This document shows, piece by piece, positions 1 through 10,453 of a stretch of DNA of 64,000 nucleotides. The translations under genes were made by a program, and so were the position numbers. Source of the stretch: Trichoplax adhaerens (lineage: Eukaryota; Placozoa; Uniplacotomia; Trichoplacea; Trichoplacidae); NCBI RefSeq assembly GCF_000150275.1, contig NW_002060944.1:8580159-8644158 (forward strand), in the 5' to 3' direction. Each line of letters begins with the position of its first letter. Position 1 is the stretch's first letter. The notes below the pieces were generated by a model that saw only the letters and a program-made list of their open reading frames with translations, was not told the origin of the DNA and made no database searches.

Positions 1-200
1 CTTTCTTCCTTAGCTATATCAAAAGTTCTAAAGTTTCTATGGGTTGCCAAGCGTAGTTTCTGTACTCTACCTACTAAAATTCCAGCGGTTTACCACGGTA
101 TATTGATGTATCATACAGTACTACCCAGGCTATAGTTACTTCTATTAAAATAAGGCCAATTACGGACTGCCGAATGATCTTTTAAGTAGGCCCTAGTAAC

Positions 201-213
201 GCATGCGCATGCG
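201..213. promoter_or_regulatory. NRF1-like palindrome
   Basis: GCATGCGCATGC (201-212) is a perfect 12-bp palindrome. TGCGCATGCG (204-213) inside it matches most of the NRF1 core consensus YGCGCAYGCGCR. It stands out in AT-rich surroundings and lies about 95 bp upstream of the RNF32-like start codon. Function as an NRF1 site is inferred from sequence only. Confidence 0.5.
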
Positions 214-227
214 ATTGCCATGGCAAT
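214..227. promoter_or_regulatory. X-box-like RFX binding palindrome
   Basis: ATTGCCATGGCAAT is a perfect 14-bp palindrome matching the inner core of the RFX X-box (RYYNCCATRGNRAC type), with A/T instead of G/C at the outermost bases. It lies 79-92 bp upstream of the ATG at 306, the distance expected for X-boxes of ciliary genes. RFX binding here is inference. Confidence 0.55.
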
Positions 228-305
228 ATCACTCATCGAATTCATTGCGAGTGATATATTTATATTCAATATAAACTTTCTGATCATGATTAACTCTAAA
301 ATAAG

Positions 306-3008
306 ATGAAGTCCAACAAGTCCCCACGTACGTTGCCATCTAAAGAGAAGGTAATTTATCTATCTTTATTTTAGATTAAGATATTCGACTCCGTACCCAT
401 CAGTAGCAGCTGGGAATAGATTAACAAAGGAAAGCATAATTTAATGTTAATATTTCACTTCATGAAATGTCGGTCTTTGGCATAGCAATCGCTCAGCTAT
501 ACGTTGTCTACTATTGATTGCTAATACATACGTGTGCCAGAATACGCTGTAATAAGTAGTCGTTAGAAGATTTTAATAGGATTACATTATTTATTTATTG
601 CAGCTTTAAATTGGACTATATTCATGATCTTCAGATACGCCGTTCAAATCAGTTGTTCCTATAATTTCTTACTGCTATATAGCTAAGTACTCGTATGAAA
701 GGATGATTGTAATACCAAAGGGTTGATTAAGCTAAAGACATTAAGATAAGTGCCATAGGGATGTAGAATGTGGCAATTTATCAATCGTTTGATAAGTTTA
801 CGTTTATTAATTAATAATTATATAACTGATGATCCCTAGTAATCTAAGGGAACAGCTACTGAACTTGTGATATGCTTTACATCGTACTCAAACTAACTGA
901 TCAATATATAGTAGTAGTTCTGATGATAATGATGACAATTATTAATGAGTGGAGCTACATCGTAGGTAGTAATAAGACAGTCTATCAATTCCTTTCAATC
1001 CAGCTAATGATTCTACCGCTAGGTCGTATGCAGCGTTCGTCTGACCATAGCTAGCATAAGTAGATATAGTTAATGAATATGCTCGTAATCATTCCTGTTA
1101 AAGCTGTAAATTGAACAATAATGTAACTTTATTGTTAATAGAAAGATAACCTTACGTGGACTGCTGTTGCTCTACAAGATCACCTTGTTCGATCATTATC
1201 ATTAAACGATCCCTTGAATAACAGAAAATCTTATGTAAGCCCGAAAAAGTCTACCAGGAAAACAAAGGCGGTTTCTAAGATTGATACCGGGGTTAAAAAA
1301 CCGACACCTAAAAAGACACTAAATACGGCAAGCCATGAGAAGGAATATGTAATCGAATCGAGAAGTAAACCCCTTACTTTAGGTAAATGATTTATTATTA
1401 AAACTATTTTTGTACTGTTAGAAATTTAGTATAATTAAACCATACTCTTTATCATATAATCTGTGCCATTATTGCATCACTATTGCTATTATAACCTATG
1501 TTGCATCCTCACAGATGTAGTCATTATTCACGGCTAAATATAGTAAATATGATCTAGACTTTATCCAAGTTATCTTATCTGTACCTTCACAGCAAGTACA
1601 ACTATAAATTAAGATTTTATTTCATGAGCTAATATTTATAAGTTAGCCCTTATTTTGGATTTTCAAATTAAATTGAACCTTTCATTTTATACTAGCACAA
1701 AAATTTGGAATTATTGATACTCCTAACAAGCCCTTAACGGAAGAAGAATGGGCTAGACTAAAAGACAAATCAAATGAACGACAAGATTCTTCATTACCCT
1801 GTCCAATTTGTCAGGAACACTTTGGAAATCAACAACAGGTAGGTAGCATTTTTTATGTCAGTATTATTCACCTTGTTAACGAATTAAAAATCTTTTATCT
1901 CTTTATTTAGATTTTGCTTTCTTGCTCTCATGTCTTTCATCGGGTAACATAAAAGCATAAATCTTGATATTTATAGACAATTTATAATGTACTACTTGTG
2001 AGTGAATCATAAACATTATGTGGATATATCACGCATTTTAATTACTCCATAGACCTGTCTAGAATCGTACGAAAAGTTTAGTGGTCGAAAAACTTGTCCT
2101 ATGTGTCGCAAGGTAGAATACCAAAAACGCGTTATTTATGAGGGTTCCAAAATAAATCGAGTTAAATGTGCGATCAAGATACAGTCAGCTTGGAGGGGAT
2201 ATGTCGTAAGAAAATGGTACGCCAACCTCAGAAGAACTATGCCTCCAAAAAATCCCTTGTTACGGCAAAAATTTTTTCAAGCAAAGGTATGACCATACCA
2301 ACGTGTTGGATTTATATTCTTGTTATTTCATAATCCTGGAAGGATAATAACATCAATTTTGCAATGATACACAATAATACTTGCTTTGTTATCTAGCTTG
2401 CAGAAATCACAGATACTTTGGTATCATCCGTAAACACAGATGTCGACGCTTTTCTTGCGGATATTGATTCATCTGTTGCTGCTAGTCGGCAAATTATGAG
2501 GTAAATTCATGATTATTGCTTCATAACACTGATGATGATATTACTTGTTAAGATCTCAGCATATTTGCAACTCCTTTCAATTCTATTAATTACCAGTTTG
2601 GCAGATACATCATACGATGCACGCTTAAATGAGAATGAATGGAAAAAAATACAAGTACAAGTAAGTAGGCAATGATTTGCAAATGGCTATCATAAAATAA
2701 TATTGATCATCTCTTGTTGAAAATATTATTTTTGATATATGTTCTTTATGTTGGATTGATAGGCTCTTCGGAGGAGTACCTTAGAGTGCCCAATTTGTAT
2801 TGCGCCTATCGAAAAGCCTAGAGCTTCCACAAGCAAAAGTAAAAACGGAAATAGCAAACAGCTTGTCATTCTATCCTGCTCTCATATATTCCATCAAGTA
2901 TGCTTGGAGGCGTTTGAAGAATTTTCAATACAAGCTACAAAAGTTTGCCCAGTATGCCGATCACATTACGTCAAGAGGAAATTAGATTTAGCTGCAATCG
3001 CTAATTAA
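306..3008 (+). CDS. RNF32: RNF32-like protein (RING-IQ-RING)
   Basis: Eight exons: 306-350, 1142-1382, 1696-1838, 1911-1943, 2053-2286, 2397-2500, 2597-2660, 2763-3008. They join to 369 codons plus stop (human RNF32 is 362 aa). A first RING-H2 has ligands C131, C134, C148, H150, H153, C156, C169 and C172. An IQ motif follows at about 194-211 (IQSAWRGYVVRKW). A second RING-H2 near the C-terminus uses C297, C300, C327, H329, H332, C335, C350 and C353. This RING-IQ-RING order and the conserved blocks AVALQDHL, KEYV and RKWYANLR identify RNF32. The family role is a presumed E3 ubiquitin ligase with possible calmodulin binding; human RNF32 is known mainly as testis-expressed. The X-box just upstream suggests ciliary co-regulation. 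It runs tail-to-tail with VPS16. The start was chosen because it is the first ATG in frame and exon 1 splices in phase 0. Confidence 0.95.
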
Positions 3009-3890
3009 TTAGTTCAGTGACAGACAGTATTTCAAGTACGCCCCGTGTGTACTGTCGATATACAGTAATGAAATTGTTGTATTATGATTCCAGCTACAGT
3101 AATTACAGTAGCTATGTGTTAGGGTAAAAAAATCCGTAAACTATACGTATGTATTTATAAACAGAATGTCTTCTCAGCTCGAAGTTGAATTCAGTCTATG
3201 CTATATACTAGACACTAGTGAATTGTGTCGAAGTTATTTGATATTAAATCTTCATCTAAATTATATGAGACATTTTATTTCCATAGCAAATGCAAATAGA
3301 GAGGAATATTGATTTGAATCAAGTCCAGAATAAATTCATTCTGGGATGTTTTTGTACATTAATTTCTTATACTGTAAATTTTGATCTGTAGATCAACATT
3401 AATCAATATATCGTTTCTAAAACGATGGTGCACAGTTGCTAGTAATACTAGCTACAACGAAATTAAAACATTATAAAAATAAAATTCGATGTGGTTTTAG
3501 ATGGTCAAGACTTCAACAGCAGGAGTGAATAATATAACAACTTTTGTAAAGGTGAATCATTATTCATTCCAGATTAGTTTTGCACATGCAATCAATCCGC
3601 TGTTCTGCTATGTTCATAATCTTACAGCATATTCTCATAAATAAAGTTTCAAAGAATCTTAACTTATTTGCTATCGCAACAGAATTATACTTACAGTGCG
3701 GAATAATATCAACACTATCTACAACTTTAAAAATTGACAAAATTTATCGGAAATTAACATGATTTTCAATGTTACAACAGCGCAATAACAATATAAATCT
3801 TTTCTTTCCGCAATGCCCTATGCAGTCTTAAATATTGCAACAAAATTCTCTCAAATTTTTATCTATAAAGACTTGATGTAGTGGATATTC
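3009..3890. other. Convergent intergenic / 3' UTR region
   Basis: 882 bp between the stop codons of RNF32 (+) and VPS16 (-). AATAAA is present on the + strand at 3478-3483 and 3640-3645, candidate poly(A) signals for RNF32. No clear signal was seen for VPS16 close to its stop, so the two 3' UTRs may overlap. No further exons recognised. Confidence 0.6.
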
Positions 3891-6800
3891 TTAGCCTTTA
3901 AGTTGTACTAACATTGTACTAATGCGTTCGAATTGACTACGATTGTTAATTCCAACTTTCGTTCTCAGAAAAGTCAGGTCTTCAACATTTCTCTGCTGAA
4001 ATGCGCAGTCGGCTGCCTTATCATAATCCCTATTTATTTTGTAACAATATATAAAACATTTCAGTTAAATTTTACAATTTCTGTATTCCATTTTTAATAA
4101 TTTTATTGAGAGTGGATGTAAACTGAGATTCTTTCGTAAACTAACCCGATCTTGATGTAACATTTCGCTTGTTTACTGAGTGGAACACGTTCTATATATT
4201 TGCATGCTTCCGTTGCATTTTTATGGCTATTTATGCAGGCATCAACGAACGGCTACAGGATTCCATGAGGATATTAAAGAGAACATGCTCAGTAATTGGC
4301 TATATCTAAGCTTTCTTCATATTACAGTATGAACAACGCAGTACCTCATAACCAATAGGAGACTTTTTACTTTTAGAAAATCTTTCAAGCTCGTCCCAGC
4401 TTCGTGATTGCGCAAGGGCTCGAATTTTAATCCACCAATATCTAAAAGTTTTTGCACAAAATTGTTTGTTTTTTACCTACGACAATCCCAATTAATAGAC
4501 TGCATCAATATTATATTGATGTATACCTCCGATCGGGAATTTTAAAATCTTTCTTTAATTTATCTGCCAACTTTAGTCGACCCAAAAAGATAAGCTAACA
4601 AGTAAAAAACATGTATCGATATAATCAGTTAGTTGGTGCTCCTGCTATCATTTCCATTAATCAGAATTTTAGCATCTCTCAGTCTCATTAAATCAGTAAA
4701 TAAAAATTTTATCCACCATATTTCAGTCTGGTAAGTTATTCATCATCAAGATGACAATAATAGCGCTAGATATCTTAGGAATTATAATTACCTGATATGC
4801 AGTTTCATTCAGAGACATTTCGACAAACGGTTGACCAAGATCAGTTTCCATTACCGACTGAAGTCGCAACAAGTTAATTTGATCTTCGGTAGATCTCTTA
4901 CATATTGGCCTATCCGCTGCGCTAAACGCACGTGCTGCTTCATTTAATTTATCAATTCTATCTTCAGCATTCTAATACAGATATTAGTAAAATTTAGGGC
5001 CATTACAGCTTTCCTTATGGAGATAAAATGCTTTCATTCTTACATTTGTCTTATAACTACTTTGGGCAACATAGATTCCTGCTTTCTGAAAGTCATCAAA
5101 TTGTTTGGCAACGTCCATTAATAACCTGTGATCATTTATCTCTCGGCAGTACTAAAACAATAATACAAGGGCTATCATAAGTACTGTAAAACATTTTCGT
5201 AATAGCTACAAAGTCATGTGTAGGCATCACTATGTTGATAACAACATTAGGCCTACCTTTTCGAACAATTTTAGCGCTACAGGCATTTTATGGATTGTTC
5301 TAAAAAATTCCCCTAGTTGTAGAGTACCCTTCAGATGAAAAATAGCCATATAGACTGTAAACACAATAAATTGTAATAACAACGTTAGTGATTAGGCTAC
5401 ATAATAAGCTGACAGGCAACGACAATCGGCATACTGAGGTCTGAGTCACCACTTTCAATGGCTTTATTTAAGGCTATATCTTCTTTCTTCATTTTCATTA
5501 ATAACGGAACCTGTTCGTTAGCTCTGGGTTCGAAATCTAATAGCTATTAATGATACGTTAAGGGGTGTCTGTCAGGCAATATTAGGTGGTAACGGAAGTG
5601 AACGTAAGTATGTTGTAATGAGTAGTGCAACATTACCTTAATAGCTAATTCATATCTCCCTACTGATTTCGCTTCAGCAGCAATAGTTGCATACGAAATT
5701 CCAGTGACGTCGTTCAATTTATTTGCGATAGCTTTAGCGATATCTTTATCGTCAGTGTTCTTTTGCTTTACCTACATTACAGATTAAAATTACTTCGAAT
5801 TAACTTGTTGGTAATTTGAGTGTAGCTTGTCAATTAAGTTGTTACTTTTTTGCATGCCCAATGCGACAATATCCGACATTTCCCTTCATCTCCTGGTATA
5901 CGAAGGTAATCACAGATATGCAATGCTAATGCATAATGCTCTCGTAGTATCAGCCTAACAAGAGAGACGATACCAATATAATTAATGGCTAGTTGAAAGG
6001 ACGATAAGAGAAATCGCTTACGGGAATAATAAACAGCCTACCTGTCAATCAAGACAGGAAGAGTTAAATACTCAAATCTGTTGAAGAATTTATGTTAAGG
6101 TAATTTAATCGATTCGGTATATTTTAAATAGCGTCTACTTAAATTAAGCTAGAACAAGGATTAGAAAGATACTGTTTGAGAGTAATTGGTATTCCAATTT
6201 TGTAGTGTCTTATATTATTTAGGATCCGCAATATTTGGGACATATTAACAAAACTTTGAGGAGAGTATTGATCCATAAAACTTTTCCCAAATGACGCGGC
6301 CTATATTAAGAAGATGAATAGCAAGTAAAATCAGGAATGTGATCTTTTATAAATAGTCAACTATTAATAAAAATACCTTTAGAAGCATTCTTTGAGTCAG
6401 CGGATCATATTCCAATCCAGCAACCTTGATACACTGTTCTATTGCATCACCGAGTGTACCGTTAGTCTTTATAATTCTAACATATTCATCAGCTTTGGAA
6501 CTTCCTTTCTATAATTTATTATTTAAGTACGTTAGTAGTGAGCATAGAGTTCTCAATTAGGCTATCCTATTACTATTAACCTCATATTCCTTCATGGCAT
6601 CTAGCAACATTGCGCCTGACGCTGCAGAACCAACTTTGAATACTTCTTCGGTTTCCACTACGTATTTGACATTAAAGATATACAGTAAGTTGAAAATACT
6701 GTTCTATGAAGATGTAAATGTAATACGAAAAGTGCAAAAACAAAAAATTTTCTTCTTACATGGCACTTCATGTAAAAGTTCATGCGTATCCGTCGTCACA

Positions 6801-9143
6801 ATTCTAACACCATCGATATCAGCCGTTAAACAGGCTGAGCCAATTAATGGTAAAGTTTGAACAGTTAAGGCTCATAAGGAAATTAATAAATGGCATTAAT
6901 ATCAATACAATTCATGTCAATGTATGAAAGGATATGTAACACTTTCACGATGAGGCCCAACAATCTGCAGTTCATCCCCCCAATTTAAGACAACAGCGCC
7001 GGCACCACACCTACATTTTTAGTGAAGGCATACTTTAAGTATTGATGATACCGTAAGGTTTACTCGATTAAATACATCATCGTATAAGCTACTATTCATA
7101 GGCAATCAGTCTTACCATATCATATCTAGCGGCACCGTTTGAGTATTAGTATCGAATATACCATAACAATTCTACAATTTAAAATTGATGTAACGGTTAA
7201 TATACAATTAATGAAACTAAAAGAATATGCTAATTCACTACACTATATTCAGCTCCAATTTCATAACTCAAGTCAGTTTACGTAAAACAATGGTGATTTT
7301 CATTGAGATATACAGTATTGTTATAAATTTATGTCGCATGGAGATGTTAGAACATACTCTAAAATCAGTAGATCCGATCCATAAGTGGCCAGTATCGGTA
7401 ATTAAAGAGATATACTTATATGATGTCGAAGTGGCCATCAATGTAATAGAATTATAATTGATTTGTCCGGTAATACCTTGCAGTTGCTACATTGGAGAGA
7501 AAAAGGAATTAGTTATAATTTTATATCCTATCATTGACAAGTTCGTTATTGCGAAAATTTATCACAGCAGAGGCTTACCAGTTTAACAATATCTGCTACA
7601 CCGCTTAAATATAGATCGGTATTAATGGCAATAACAATTTTTGTTGAGCGATCTATACATAAGACGACCCAACTACTAGGTGTAAAGTCCAATCCTGTAT
7701 CAAAGAAATTTGGTAGATTGATTTACGTAAATAGCATTTATATTTAATCACCGAAAGTTACAATTTTTTAATCATTGTCTATTTTACTAATCTTTACCAG
7801 GAGGATCTTGACACCGTCTACAAGCTTTGTTTTGAATATTGCTTATAGTATAAAATCTATAGTTTGTCGTTAGTACGACTATGCCGGCTACGTTATCATG
7901 CAGAAATAGTTTAGCATCCACAATTTTCATTTCTTTCGCTTCCTGTATAACCATAGAAGAACTTGTTTATGATAGCAATACATGCGTACGGTATATTGTA
8001 CTGTACATATAATATCCTGGAACTACTATAACATGGCAGCAACAATATTATAGTTATTGTTTTTTAGGTATACAACGTTGAGGCAGGATAGCAAAGCATT
8101 ATCTGTACTTTTATTACTAACCTGTCCAAGATGGATAGAGTCAATTTGTGTACCAAATAAATCAAAAACTAAAGCGATACCAGCATCAAGTATACAAATA
8201 AGTTCTTCACTATAACTCCATCCCATAGTAACAATTTTTCCCTCGATTACCTTTATCAATATTGTAGCACAAAATCAAAATTAGTTTATCTGTAGCTGGA
8301 CAGATTGCTATGATTTATCATGTTATTAGTTTGCTACGCGTATAGTATTGATCGTTCTTGTTGTACTCACCTTAGCGGTATTATCAATTGATATTTTCTG
8401 GCCACTAGCAGAAACGATAGAAATGATTTGCCTTGTAGAAGGTGCACCTTTCCTGTCTTTAATGAGGAGAGCTACCAACAAAGAAATTGTATTTAGCCTA
8501 TTGATGCTTGCACTGATTTATGACATGACGGATAGACTGTTATTCAATTAGTGAAAAGCAGCTATAGACACTGCAATCATTTGGATGAAGAATTTTGCAC
8601 TAAACGTGGATTAATCATGATGTTATCCAATTTATTCTATTATAATCAACCAAATTTTCTATCCGTCATTGCAGCAGCAATAGAAAAAAAAACTATGTAT
8701 ACTGTAGGGTACGGTGCTGTACGATGATATCGACTCACCAATTGGACCACCAAGAGGAGCAATAGCAATTCGGTAGTGTGATAAATCGAGACTTCCCCAG
8801 CTCATTTGATATATTTCTGTTATACTATTGTAGACGATGCAATGAAGAATTGAGAGAAATGATTAATTACTTTATGAAGATTGATTTTACCGCATGTAAA
8901 AGCCTTTTTAGGAATAAGATTAAACTGGATTGGTGTACGCTTAGAATAACCGATACTCCAATAACGTCATCCACTCAGCTGGCTACAGTACAGTACATAA
9001 TCAATCATGCGATAATGTTCATTTGTGCTTAGAGTAGACTGGTAGTTCAACTCGCATTCGATACCTATCTACCATTTAACATACCGATAATATAGCTCTC
9101 CGAGAGGGTGCCATTCCATGAAAGGGTTTGGATACGAAGACAT
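3891..9143 (-). CDS. VPS16: VPS16, core subunit of HOPS/CORVET
   Basis: Twenty-four exons, in gene order: 9143-9085, 8824-8739, 8471-8371, 8250-8122, 7942-7798, 7694-7579, 7486-7358, 7171-7116, 7010-6943, 6870-6760, 6657-6581, 6508-6377, 6300-6173, 6077-6042, 5954-5846, 5771-5637, 5543-5435, 5354-5257, 5151-5044, 4971-4792, 4594-4527, 4441-4345, 4252-4146, 4029-3891. The total of 2523 nt gives 840 aa, against 839 in human VPS16, with frame kept across every junction. Diagnostic blocks are [10 protein letters not shown] at the N-terminus, [45 protein letters not shown] and [11 protein letters not shown]. The N-terminal half is the VPS16_N beta-propeller and the C-terminal half the alpha-solenoid that binds VPS33. 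It acts in tethering and fusion of late endosomes and lysosomes. The exon 9 end (6943) uses a weak GTGTTA donor and is the least certain junction. Intron 13 looks U12-type. Confidence 0.97.
6078..6172 (-). other. Candidate U12-type intron of VPS16 (intron 13)
   Basis: The donor on the - strand reads GTATCTTTC, seven of nine matches to the U12 consensus RTATCCTTT and a poor U2 donor. A branch-like ACCTTAAC (its CCTTAAC core is + strand 6094-6100) lies 16 nt before the CAG acceptor and closely matches the U12 branch TTCCTTAAC. Other introns in the window have ordinary GTAAG-like donors. Confidence 0.5.
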
Positions 9144-10030
9144 TGTCAAGCTTTTATTCCAAGTCGATGAAGTTAATTTTCCGCAGATTGATCCACCCCT
9201 GCCAGGCTACAGCGGAGTGCAACCTTTTTTTAGCAGTGGATTCTTGAAACAGATCGTTTAATGCCAGTATGCGTGCGATTTACCGTAGTTTATATCGTCC
9301 TTGGTTCAAGTAGGGTGTTGGCTGTACTTCGATGAATAAAGTGGCCAATTTTTCTCTAGTTAATGGCAAAATAAACGCTCAACATGCCTTCAAAAGAGTG
9401 CAAAAATGGCGTTGGATCGTCGATTTCAAGTTTGAAAAACCTCGCTGGAGTCAACGCTGGAACACAAGGTGGCTATGTGGGTACGTCACGTGCATGTACA
9501 GTACAATCACATGACTTACAGTATAAACTTTACGGTAAGATGTACTGTACTCTATCGAGACTTACAAAGGAAACTTTCTCTTACAAGCAGCTGTCCCTGC
9601 AAGTACTGTACTGTACAGTACTGTATAGTACTTACGGGGACTACTCAACTACCCGGTGTACAGTACTAATACTGTAGGAGACGACCGTGTGGACTCATCA
9701 ATCCGTCGGAGAGACGGACTGTTTTTACCCTATGAGAAATGTGGCCGTCGAAAAAAGGCCTAGTTAGTAGGGATTTTCCTTGTCTGTAATTTCTAAAATC
9801 ACTGGCACTGATTTAAATAACATTCAACATACGATCTTATATAATTACTTCTAAGCATTCAAAATCGATCGTCTGCATACGGAAGTACTGTGATGACGAA
9901 GTATTTGGCGACGAGATGAGGCCGAAAATATCTGCCCGTCCAAGCGTAGGTCTTTTTCGAATAGTCCGTCTATCCATGACTGTACAGTACAGTAGCATGG
10001 ACTATGGACTGTTCAGATTTTTAACTTGAT
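9144..10030. other. Intergenic, palindrome-rich
   Basis: Upstream flank of VPS16, with no exon recognised. From about 9480 it carries dense TACTGTA/TACAGTA words, including the perfect 14-bp palindrome GTACTGTACAGTAC at 9608-9621, a short stem CCGTC/GACGG near 9700, and an inverted pair CCATG/CATGG around CTGTACAGTACAG near 9973-10000. The open frames at 9332-9677 are repeat-driven and not believed. Confidence 0.6.
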
Positions 10031-10453
10031 GTTCAGAATTTTATGCTGAAGCGTCTCCAATAAGTAAAAGTGTAAAACCCTAAATACCATCGTTTGAGAC
10101 GATTCATTATAGAATTCTGCTATTCAAAATTTTATACTGAAACGTCTCAAATAAGTAAAATCCTAAATACCATCGTTTGAGACGATTCAGTATAAAATTC
10201 TGCTATTCAAAATTTTATACTGAAACGTCTTAAATAAGTAAAACCCTAATACCAGCATTTAAGACGATTCATTATAAAATTCTGCTATTCAGAATTTTAT
10301 ACTGAAACGTCTCAAATAAGTAAAACCCTAAATATCATCGTTTGAGACGATTCAGTATAGAATTCTGCTATTCAAAATTTTATACTGAAACGTCTCAAAT
10401 AAGTAAAACCCTAAATACTATCGTTTGAGACGATTCAGTATAGAATTCTGAAC
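10031..10453. repeat. Array of five ~83-bp inverted-repeat units with terminal inverted repeat
   Basis: Units start at 10034, 10125, 10208, 10290 and 10373 (spacing 91, 83, 82, 83). Each has a left arm (ATTTTATACTGAAACGTCTC), a ~24-nt loop with AAACCCTAAATACC, and a right arm (GAGACGATTCAGTATAAAAT) that is nearly its reverse complement. The junction between units (AATTCTGCTATTCAAAATT) is also self-complementary. The whole array is bounded by a perfect 10-bp inverted repeat, GTTCAGAATT (10031) and AATTCTGAAC (10444-10453), with a weaker outer pair GACTGTTCAG/CTGAACGGTC. No coding frame. Possibilities are a non-autonomous foldback element, a cruciform-forming satellite, or hairpin RNA precursors. 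Confidence 0.9.

Larger units (their letters stand above)
1..305. other. Intergenic / 5' flank of the RNF32-like gene
   Basis: No coding exon is recognised here. The last ~110 bp hold the probable promoter of the gene starting at 306: a palindromic GC-rich element (201-212) followed directly by an X-box-like palindrome (214-227). The window edge prevents saying whether a divergent gene lies to the left. Confidence 0.6.

Noticed and set aside
6594-8551. Plus-strand ORFs 6594-6860, 7227-7457, 8348-8551
   Set aside because: Antisense to VPS16 exons that align fully with the family.
9332-9677. Three overlapping ORFs in repeat-rich intergenic DNA
   Set aside because: Composition follows the TACTGTA repeats (Tyr/Cys/Val-rich), with no domain and no splice context.
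10031-10453. Regular repeats resembling a CRISPR array
   Set aside because: The genes are intron-containing animal genes, the loops between arms are conserved and not unique spacers, and the unit is ~83 bp with inverted arms. No cas genes.
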